Part shown: in pieces, positions 55,253 through 64,000 of the stretch
How positions within the stretch are numbered: the first letter of the stretch is position 1
Layout: the number at the start of each line of letters is the position of its first letter
Origin: Brassica napus
Taxonomy: Eukaryota; Streptophyta; Magnoliopsida; Brassicales; Brassicaceae
Reading direction: 5' to 3'
Length of the DNA stretch: 64,000 nt
Assembly (NCBI RefSeq): GCF_020379485.1
Contig: NC_063439.1
Span: 14,453,683 to 14,517,682, forward strand
The notes under the pieces: generated by a model
What the model was told of the DNA's origin: nothing
The model's database searches: none
Seen by the model: only the letters and a program-made list of their open reading frames with translations
Position numbers and translations under genes: made by a program

Positions 55253-55676
55253 TTCGACAACGTCGCTCCCTGCATCGAACCGTCGTCTCGCTTCTCCAAC
55301 TTCGTACGAGCGGGTACAGCTTCCTGCATCGCTCATCCCGCGTGACTCCATCGACGGCTTCTCTTCGACAACACGGGTAAGGGAACCCGCATGCTCCAAC
55401 CCGCGTCCAGACGTCGAGCAGCTTCATGTAGACGCGGGTTAGTGAACCCGCGTCGTAGAACCCGCGTTGCAATCACCCATACTCGACCAAACTTCATTTT
55501 TCATCTCTTTTCGAACCACAATTCTTCTAAACACCTCCAGTCACTCTATGGGAATTTCCATTACTTGATTAAGACATATGAATACAATATGGATCCTAAA
55601 CATGCTAAATTCCTAATCTATATGATCAATGTGTGCAATATGGATGGTTAAAACAGTGCAAATATGCAAGATATCA
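55253..55676 (-). mobile_element. Athila A1 5' LTR, second segment
   Basis: Continues 37,519-38,575 after the P3 target site. It ends GCAAGATATCA at 55,676, which read on the minus strand gives the LTR start TGATATCTTGC. Total LTR length is about 1.48 kb. Confidence 0.8.
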
Positions 55677-56744
55677 GTGAATTTGACCGTGAATTAGAAT
55701 AAAGACTTCTTGACAAGTTTTTAGTTAGAATTTCTAATTCACAGTCAAATTTCACTCAAAATTTTAGTTGTCTCTTATGGTGAAGAGACTCTTGTTTTGA
55801 TAGTTTACATAATATTGTAAATTATATATCTACTCTGTCTCTAATCTATTAAAAAATCTTAGTTTAATGCTTAATTCATTTATTCAAGTTCTTATAATCA
55901 TAAATTATTGACACAAGTTTATTTTAAATCTTTTGCTATGATTATGGTTGTGCAAATTAAAGGAGGAGACTTATAGTAATATAACAGTTGACACAAGTTC
56001 AACATAAAAAGAATATAACCATAAGTTCATAACACTAGATATGAATAGATGTAAGACTTTGAAGTTACTTAAATCTCAAGAATGTTAAAAACTATCTTAT
56101 GATCTAAGAAGACACATTAAACCACATGACATGATATTCTTGAAGTTTCTTAACACTTTTGAAAGTTAAAAAACATATTTTGAAGTTACTTAACACTTTT
56201 GAAAATACAAGTTTTACAAAAACTAACGGAAGAGAAGTCTTCTCCCAGCAGACTTCTTAAGAAGTCTTCTCTCATTAGTTAGATATATTAAGAAACTTGA
56301 ATGTTTGTAACCTCATAATTATTATCAATTAAGTTATGAATTCCATTAAAGAACTTAAATATTGACTAATACACATGAATTAACAAGAAAATATTAAAAA
56401 GTCATTTTAAAATTGGAGAAAATGATAGTTTAAAAACATTAATGTAGAAGACTTCTTAATTTAGGTCATTTTTATAATTGTAAATTTACAAAGGAAGACT
56501 TCTTGAGACATCTTCCTTTGTAAATATTGACGTACTTTTGTATTTGAAAATTTCTCGAAAATACCAGAGAAGACTTATAGAGATGTCTTCTCTGATGAGC
56601 AAGTGAGTTTTACAATTGACCAAAATTTTGCAGATTTTTTACATTTTTAGAAGTCTTCTTACAATAACATGAAGTCTTCTCACTGTTGTAAGAAATAGTG
56701 AATCCGAAGATGAAGGGTTAAAAGATCAAGGTTCTGATACCATA
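55677..56744 (-). other. AT-rich leader-like DNA, right arm
   Basis: Mirror of 53,694-54,761. The Athila LTR ends at its border, so A1 was inserted into this copia-linked DNA. A primer site TGGTATCAGAACC lies at about 56,730-56,742 on the minus strand. Confidence 0.7.
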
Positions 56745-57308
56745 TGATTTTAGAGAATAGAGTAGGTGTTAAGAGATTAAAGGTAGATTAGAAAAGGTTA
56801 ATGGGAGCTTTGTGGAGAGATTAGGTAGTAATCATCTTTTAGAGTATTTAAGAATCATCATGAACAAGAGAGAGAGTCTAGAGAGATAATCTCATACTTC
56901 TTAATTATTAATCTGATCAGAGTTTACAATATATATGAGGAGGCAACACTAGGATGAGGGTTTCATAAAGTGGCACTATTACAAGAGATAAGGTTTGCTT
57001 TAATTCAAACCATCCAATGAGCTTCTTCCTTGTGCATAAAGCTCCTTTTGCTTTATCCAGCTCTTCTCCAGGCTGTCACACGTGCCTCCTCTTCCCTTGC
57101 AACGGACTGATGCCTTAGCTAAGAGAATAGGATTTTTCTTCTTCTTCCAAAGTTACCCGGATAACTAGTATAACTAGTATACTAGTATTACTAGGGTAAC
57201 TTTGGTTTACCTTTGTAAGTTACTCTGATCACTCGTATTACTACGGCCTCTTCATCATACTCAACTCCTCATGTCTTTCTCTTCCTATATATTGATCTCT
57301 TCTCAACA
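56745..57308 (-). mobile_element. Copia LTR B, right arm
   Basis: Mirror of 53,130-53,693. Confidence 0.9.
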
Positions 57309-57448
57309 CTCCCCCTCAAGCTTAGCTTTGTCAAAGTCTACGCTTGGATAGCCATGAGATCTTCCTTATTAAAAACCTCACCAATGAATGCCCATTGGGA
57401 CAAAACCTTGATGAGGAAAAAAGAGTAAAGACCTCATGACTTAGGGGA

Positions 57449-59897
57449 TCAGCTTCTTCTCTTCCCAAGATCTATGAGTCCTAATCTGATGTGAATGGAA
57501 TCCATAGTCTTTTGTCTTGCTGCCTTGGTGAACACATCTGCCAACTGATCTTCACTTCTTGTATAACATAGCAAGATCACTCCCAAGACTATCATCTGCC
57601 TCACCTTGTGGCAATCTACTTCAATGTGCTTAGTCCTCTCATGAAACACTGAGTTTGTAGCAACGTGAATAGCCGCCTGATTGTCACAATGCATAGTCAT
57701 TGGTGTTGCTTGCTCAATCTCCAAGTGCCTAAGAATCCATTTGATCCATACCAACTTGTTGGTAAGCTTTAGCATAGCTCTTTACTCAGCTTCAGCACTA
57801 GAACATGATGCAACCTTCTGCATCTTTCTCTTCCAAGTAACCATGTTTCCTCCAATGAAAGTGCAGTAGCCTGTTGTAGACCTTCTGTCTGCTCTATCAC
57901 CAGCCCAATCAGCATCGCAATAACCCACAACTTCAGTGCTTTGATTGCAGTCCATCCATATTCCAAGCCCTTGAGTTCCATTCAGGTACATGAGAACCCT
58001 CTCCACCATGCGCCAGTGATGCTCTTTTGGAGCTTGCATATGCTGACTCACTTGATTCACAGCAAAAGAAATGTCTGGCCTAGTGATGGTCAAGTATATC
58101 AGCTTCCCCACAAGCTTCCTATACAGCTTTGGATCATGGAACATCTTGCTGTCTTCAATCTCCCCCTCACGTGGAACCTTGTACCCATCCTCCATGGGCA
58201 TCTTATCTTGGCTATTCTTCCTCCATACGCACCAGCATCCTTCAAGAGATCCAATGCATATTTCCTTTGAGAGATAAACAACCCTTCCTTGGATCTGCAC
58301 AGCTCAGTCCCAAGAAAGTACTTCATCTCTCCCAAATCCTTTATATCAAATACTGATTTCAGAAACTACTTGGTGGCTCGGATTCCTTCCTTATCACTGC
58401 CTGTTATGATGATGTCATCCACATACACAAGAAAAACAATGATACCTGATGGAGTATTGAGAGTAAAGAGAGTGTGATCAAGCTCGGACTTCCTGAAGCC
58501 TCTACCATTCAGTATTGTGCTTAGCTTATTGTACCATGCTTTAGGTGATTGTTTCAATCCATAGATGGATTTCTTCAGTCTAAGAACATTTCCTGGCTTC
58601 ACCATTCCTTCAAGACTCGGAGGTGGTAGCATATAGACTTCATCTTCTAGCATATAGATTTCTTCAGTCCAACCCACCCAAGGTTGGTTGCAACTGATAG
58701 CACAATCCTAATGGTATGTAGCTTTGGAACAGGTGCAAAAGTATCAATGTAATCCTCTCCATAGGTTTGTGTGAAACCTCTTGCTACCAGCCTTGTCTTA
58801 CGCCTATCAATCTTCCTATTAGGTAAATACTTGATGGTGAAGATCCACTTGCATGACACAGCTCTCTTCCCCTTAGGCAACTCACTCTCATACCATGTAT
58901 CATTTATCATCATGGCATCAGCCTCATCATTGACCGAATCACTCCACTCTTGAATCAGCATTGCTTCTTCATAGCTTCTTGGCACATAGCTTTCATCAAA
59001 GCTTACCATAAAGGAGTAGTGTTCTTCCGGAAACTCAGCAAAGGAGCACACAGCTTGAGAAGGATGTTCCACAGCCTGGGCATTGTATAACACTCTCGTG
59101 TTTACCCAGTTTCTTGTGTTTGCCCACTCGGAAGCATCCCTCCTTACCCGTGTGCTTCTTCTTAAAGGAACTTCTACTTGTTCCTCAACAGCTACCTCTT
59201 ATATCTGGATTTCTTCTCCAGCTTCCTGACCTTCATTCTGAACTTCTTTTCTGATTCATCTCCACTTTGGACAGGAGAATCAAAGCCTTGATCTTCTAGA
59301 CCTCCAGCTTCTTCTGAACCTTGATATTTTAACCCTTCAGCTTCAGATTCACTTCCCCCCTCATGTTCAAAGTGGGTTGGTTCTTCAGCGGCCACATGAG
59401 GAGGCTCTTCACGCCTGCTCTGATCCTGGGACACGCCAATACCGAGTTCTTCTAGTATGTTTCTCAAACTAGCAGTTCTACCTGATTGTTGAGAAAGCCT
59501 TTCAAGCTCCTCTCAATTCTTCTCTTCATAATACCCTTTATCTTCCATGAACTTCACATCCCTAGACACCAAGACTCTTCTAGCAGTGGGATCAAAGTAC
59601 TTGTATCCCTTTTGAGATGCGGAATAGCCAATAAGCATAGCCTTGGTGCTCTTTGCTTCAAGTTTGTATTGATCTCCCCTGGCACCAGTACATAGCACAC
59701 ACACCCAAATGTCCTCAAGTGATCTAGAACTGGTTGACTCTTGTTGAGTACCTCAAATGGAGACTGATCCTCTAGGATTCTGGTTGGTATCCTGTTGATT
59801 AGATAACAAGCAGTCATCACAGCATCACTCCAAAATCTCTTTGGGACATTCTTGTGGAACATCATTGAACGGGCCACTTCCATGAGGTGTTTGTTCT
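57449..59897 (-). pseudogene. Copia pol, right arm
   Basis: Mirror of 50,541-52,989, with the same stops and the same missing RT block. One-base run differences (for example AAAAA against AAAA near 51,190/59,245, and CAGG against CAAGG near 50,795/59,643) shift the frame of the linker and integrase ends. The integrase-end ORF here is 126 codons against 113 in the left arm. Confidence 0.92.
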
Positions 59898-59935
59898 TCC
59901 TATATATTGATCTCTTCTCAACATCTGATACCATA

Positions 59936-60499
59936 TGATTTTAGAGAATATAGTAGGTATTGAGAGATTAAAGGTAGATTAGGGAAGGTTACTGGGAGAT
60001 TTGTAGAGAGATTAGGTAGTAATCATGTTTAAGAGTATTTAAGAATCATCATGAACAAGAGAGAGAGTCTAGAGAGATAATCTCATACTTCTTAATTATT
60101 AATCTGCTCAGAGTTTACAATATATATGAGGAGGCAACACTAGGATAAGGGTTTCATAAATGGCACTATTACAAGAGATAAGGTTTGCTTTAATTCAAAC
60201 CATCCAATGAGCTTTTTCCTTGTGCATAAAGCTCATTTTGCTTTATCCAGCTTTTCTCCAGGCTGTCACACGTGCCTCCTCTTCCCTTGCAACGGACTGA
60301 TGCCTTAGCTAAGAGAATAGGTCTTTTCTTCTTCTTCCAAAGTTACCCGAATAACTAGTATAACTGGTATACTTGTATTACTAGGGTAACTTTGGTTTAC
60401 CCTTTGTAAGTTACTCGGATAACTAGTATTACTACGGCCTCTTCATCATACTCAACTCCTCATGTCTTTCTCTTCCTATACATTGATCTCTTCTCAACA
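59936..60499 (-). mobile_element. Copia LTR A, right arm
   Basis: Mirror of 49,939-50,502. Confidence 0.9.
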
Positions 60500-60639
60500 C
60501 TCCCCCTCAAGCTTAGCTTTGTGAAAGTCTAAGCTTGGATAGCCATGAGATCTTCCTCATTAAAAACCTCACAAGGAATGTCCATTGGGAAAAAACCTTG
60601 ATGAGGGAAAAAGAGTAAAGACCTCATGACTTAGGGGAT

Positions 60640-60773
60640 CAGCTCCTTCTCTTCCCAAGATCTATGAGTCCTAATCTGATGTGAATGGAATCCATAGTCT
60701 TTGTCTTGCTGCCTTGGTGAACACATCTGCCAACTGATCTTCACTTCTTGTATAACATAGCAAGATCACTCCG
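60640..60773 (-). pseudogene. Copia pol C-terminal end, right arm
   Basis: Mirror of 49,664-49,798. It has one A fewer in the ACAAAAGAC run (CTTTGTC on the plus strand), which adds a frameshift. Confidence 0.88.
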
Positions 60774-60775
60774 AA

Positions 60776-62251
60776 GACTTCGGAGCCAGAGTCAAAACTT
60801 CTTCATGCGGGTGTTTGGAGACAAGGGTCCTACTCGGAAGCAGGAGTAGTATTTTTCAAAATTATTTACTCCAATAGTTTGCCCTTTATCGTTCGATTTC
60901 ATGGGTGAAGTCGGGAGAAAACATGTGTACTTTAGCCAACCGGAGTCGTTCCATCTCTGCATGCTTATCGTGGACAGGACATTGCTTCCCTTTTTCGAGT
61001 GTTCTTCTTTGGTCTGGGCCGTATTTAAACCTGGAGAAGGATAAGATTTCCTGAGGTAGACAAGGGTCTAGGGGAATTTCCCAGTTTGATGGAGAAGCCG
61101 GGAACATCGGCATAAAGGGTGATGCTTCTGATCTTACCCCAAGTGCTTGTGTGGCTTCTGTAGCTATACTCGGCCTCAGCTCAGGCAGGGCTCTCTGGTT
61201 CCACGAATCATGTGGAGGAGTGTATGGGTCAGTACCCAGGAATTCTGAGAGGGAGAATCTTGGCGAGGCTAAGGATCAGGAGGACGAAGAGGTTGAATAA
61301 GACTCGGAGGCCAAAACTGAGAATCCTCATGCTTGATTATACTGGCCTTGCTTGTGCCTCTCGAGCTTGTAAAGGCTGTAATGGACTTTCGGGAGGGTTT
61401 CCATGCCGGTCTCCTTATTGCGTTTAGCATACTTGATGCTCTTTGAGGTGTTGATGTTGTAGGTGTAGCTTCTTGCCTCGTCTCAGGATTGTAGCTTGAC
61501 TTTTGGTAGGTGGGATGTTCAGCATGTTTGTCTTGGTGCCTGGAGATAACCTAGTTGATTCTTGGTACCAGAGTAGATCTCTTGGACTTGTTGTTTGCGG
61601 CGAGCAGTAATTTCCATGCTGACTAAGGAAGGTGGAGATACTAGTTAAACTCTGCCATTGATTCTTGGCCACTCTCAACTATGTAGTACTGCAATCTGCC
61701 CCCGGAGGTAAGCCACAATCAATGCTGGGATAACCTTGCATTGTGCTCTCATGGAATTCGGAGGATTCTGGGCATGCTGTCCCAAAATCTGAAGGTTGAG
61801 AGGTACATTCTTATGAAACCCATAGGTTCGGGGACGTGATACTTCTTAAACAAGAGGTTGTATAGATTTTCGTCCAGGAACGTGGAGGCTGGATGGACTG
61901 TCGTCAAGGAATCTGTTGGTTGTGTGAACCTTCAAGGGGACCTTCTCCTATATCCTTTCGACTCGGAAGTCGTCTTCGCCGGGTAGACCCCTGTTGATTC
62001 TTAGGTAGGCTTTTTTGAGTAGTGTCCTCCTTTGCGTTGTCCAGCTACCCTTTGGGAAGATATAAAGACGGAACCATATGTGTTAGGCTCGTGAACCCGG
62101 AGTATAGGTATGCTTCACATTCCACCTTCCGTAGATAGGTTACTCGTGACTTTTTCCCAAGAGATAGTAGGTCTCCCTTATGGACCCGGAAATTCAATAG
62201 ATGGATTTTGGTATCGAATGGAACCATGATATTGCTTCAGAATCCGGAGAT
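60776..62251 (-). repeat. Hybrid A unit
   Basis: Diagnostic sites: GCCACACAAG (copy-2 type, about 61,147-61,156) and CCAGAGAGCCC (copy-1 type, about 61,188-61,198), read on the minus strand. The changeover lies within about 45 bp. Confidence 0.85.
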
Positions 62252-63240
62252 GTTGTTGGGACCCGGAGGTCATTTATGGAATCTGGAGCCTGCCCTAGAC
62301 CTAGAGGTCGCATTTAGAACCCGGAGGTTGAGTAAGGACCCGAAGGTCGTTTAGGAACCCGGAGGTTCCTCTAGACCCTGAGGTCGTATTTAGGACCCGG
62401 AGGTCGTTTAGGGACCCGGAGGTCGTTTGGGAACCTGGAGGTCGTTTGGGAACCCGGAGGTTCTAGACCTTGAGGTCGTATTTAGGACTCGGAGTTCAAC
62501 TCGAACCCGGAGGTTGCTTTTGGACCCGGAGGTCGATTTTGGGCCCGGGGGTTATAAAGAGCCTGGAGGTTTACCTTTTCCAGGCCCTGAAGAAATTTGT
62601 TCAGGACAAGTAGACTGCTTGGGGACCCGAAGGTTCTTAATAACCCGGGGGCTTTGAGTTTTAGTTTAAGGGACTGTATTCTGCCTTCCTAGGTGAGGCC
62701 ACTACCGGTACCTGTTGGGATTTTTCATTATGCCGCTCAGAAGCTGGCCACTATCGAGTTCCCGTGCTGCATGCTGCTTCTGCAGGAAGCCACTATCAGA
62801 CTTAGAGGGTGCTGGTACGGGTGAAAACCCAAGTGCCAGGCTTTGCTGCTTTCCACGTTTGGAGAAGCAGGATATTATAGGGTGCTCCCAGACTTTTTCA
62901 ACTTTTGGCGATTATGCCTTGTGTCGCCTGTATTATTTAGCGTTTTAATACATGTACTTTTTACATTTAGGACCCCGATATGCCTGAGGCTATACATGGG
63001 GTTTAGGTAGTATTGATGGTATACTCGGGCTTGCGCAGACCCATTCCTACCTTATGTCTCATACCCATTGTTATTGTCGCTCCCTGTACAAACTTTGAGT
63101 TTGAATACAGTACATTGCGTTTGTACTTATGCCTTCTGCGTTATTGCAGGGATATGCATGTTTCATACGATGCTCCAAGTGTAAGAGTTTGAAGAATTTT
63201 TTCATTTCAATTTTACCTGGTGTTAAAGATAGAAGCAGAG
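62252..63240 (-). repeat. B unit relative outside the arm
   Basis: Reverse-oriented and diverged from 47,191-48,185, with the GACCCGGAGGTCGTTT words from about 62,255 to 62,600. No ORF supported. Confidence 0.75.
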
Positions 63241-63540
63241 GTCGGAGCCGGAGTCAAAACTTCTTCATGCGGGTGTCTGGAGACCAGGGTCCTGCTCGGA
63301 AGCAGGAGTAGTATTATCCAAAATTATTTACTCCCAATAGTTTGCCCCTTATCGTTCGATTTCATGGGTGAAGTCGGGAGAAAACATGTGTACTTTGGCC
63401 AACCAGAGTCGTTCCATCTCTGCATGCTTATCGTGGACAGGACATTGCTTCCCTTTTTTCGAGTTCTTCTTTGGTCTGAGCCGTGTTTGAACCTGGAGAA
63501 GTATCAGATTTCCTGAGGTACACAGGGGTCTAGGGGGAAA
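63241..63540 (-). repeat. Start of a third A unit
   Basis: Matches the first 300 bp of the A unit (GAGTCAAAACTTCTTCATGCGG...) and then stops at TTCCCAGG, where other sequence begins. Three A units in this neighbourhood show an older tandem array. Confidence 0.75.
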
Positions 63541-64000
63541 TTCCCAGGTTTTGGATTCTTCTGGAGATGATCTTCTCAAGGGCTTTATGTTCGGATCTTG
63601 TAGTGACAGCAACTCTCCATCCTTGGGCTTTCATCGCGAGGATTGAATGATCTTCTAAGACCCCGAGCCAAATCGACCCAAAGGTAGGAATTGATCTGGT
63701 TCTGAAGTCGGAATCCGTTGTCAGGGGTTGGTGTATTCTCCTTTTGTAGGTGTTGTTCAATAACTCGTTCTGGCTGCTCTCTGCTCCCGCTTAGGTGAGC
63801 CACTCTCAGCATTTTATGATGTCATTTAATGATGCGTCCAAGCCGTTCTCTGCCCCCACTTGGGTGAGCCGTTCCCAGCGTTTTCTGGACGTTATTCAAT
63901 GACTCGTCTCCTCGTCTTGAATCTCCTTTGCCACGTGCATGTTGATGGGATTTGTTGATGCGTGTTTCCCCTTGGGTTAACCCTTGGCTCCTTTGCCCCT
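63541..64000. other. Unassigned DNA with a 70-bp tandem repeat
   Basis: A minus-strand ORF (63,530-63,760) has no domain I recognise. Two units of about 70 bp (63,757-63,827 and 63,828-63,898) share TCTCTGCxCCC.CTTxGGTGAGCC. Probably more retroelement DNA, family not determined. Confidence 0.5.

Larger units (their letters stand above)
55232..62251. repeat. Right arm of giant inverted repeat (7.0 kb)
   Basis: Mirror of the left arm but 2,486 bp shorter: unit B and parts of both A units are missing. The joined A unit is copy-2 type up to about 61,152 and copy-1 type from about 61,193. Confidence 0.95.

Noticed and set aside
55677..56744. Host intergenic DNA or a host gene
   Set aside because: It follows a copia LTR and primer site directly, has no gene features, and is better read as element leader plus unknown AT-rich repeat.

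Overview
The window is plant nuclear repeat DNA, almost certainly from a Brassicaceae species (Brassica or Raphanus type). The Tat, Athila and copia families, their antisense accessory ORFs and the Asp-tRNA primer sites fit that group. I see no host single-copy gene. Nearly every base belongs to LTR retrotransposons inserted into one another, most of them broken by stops, frameshifts and deletions.

Left part (1-24,035). A plus-strand Tat-lineage element (T1: protease, RT and first RNase H at 464-2,317; second RNase H and integrase at 17,800-19,519; antisense accessory ORF 20,993-22,448; 3' LTR 22,719-23,198) is split by a minus-strand Tat-like element (T2, 2,318-17,794, TSD CCGAC). T2 carries a gag-only element with terminal repeats (G1, 4,988-7,676, TSD CGTTT) and a non-autonomous element (P1, 9,278-16,580, TSD GCTTC). 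T1 ends in the gag leader of a minus-strand element of its own LTR family (T3), which lies in a copia LTR stub, which lies in Athila pol.

Middle part (24,036-45,700). A minus-strand Athila element (A1) has RT pieces at 24,036-24,255 and 35,405-35,976, and a 5' LTR at 37,519-38,575 plus 55,253-55,676. Next to its primer-binding site lies a full-length tRNA-Asp copy ending in CCA. A1 is split by a non-autonomous Athila-like element (A2, 24,256-35,399) whose ORFs and LTRs are sown with CGATCGATG (Ser-Ile-Asp codons); A2 contains a solo P-family LTR (26,341-27,814). The A1 LTR is split by a second P element (P3, 38,576-45,700, tip at 55,232-55,252, TSD TTCGA).

Right part (45,701-64,000). The P3 5' LTR is broken at the core of one of its palindromes and filled with a 9.5-kb inverted copy of the flanking DNA (left arm 45,701-55,206, right arm 55,232-62,251). 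The arms carry a decayed copia element and remnants of a Tat 3' region. The right arm lacks one 2.48-kb repeat unit that the left arm keeps.

Features that stand out beyond ordinary repeat decay are: the giant inverted duplication centred on an LTR tip; the 26-bp palindrome arrays of the P family; a conserved box in P LTRs and internal DNA that can fold as a hairpin plus pseudoknot, with a swapped stem between versions; the full-length tRNA primer copy; and an antisense ORF with a probable spliceosomal intron.
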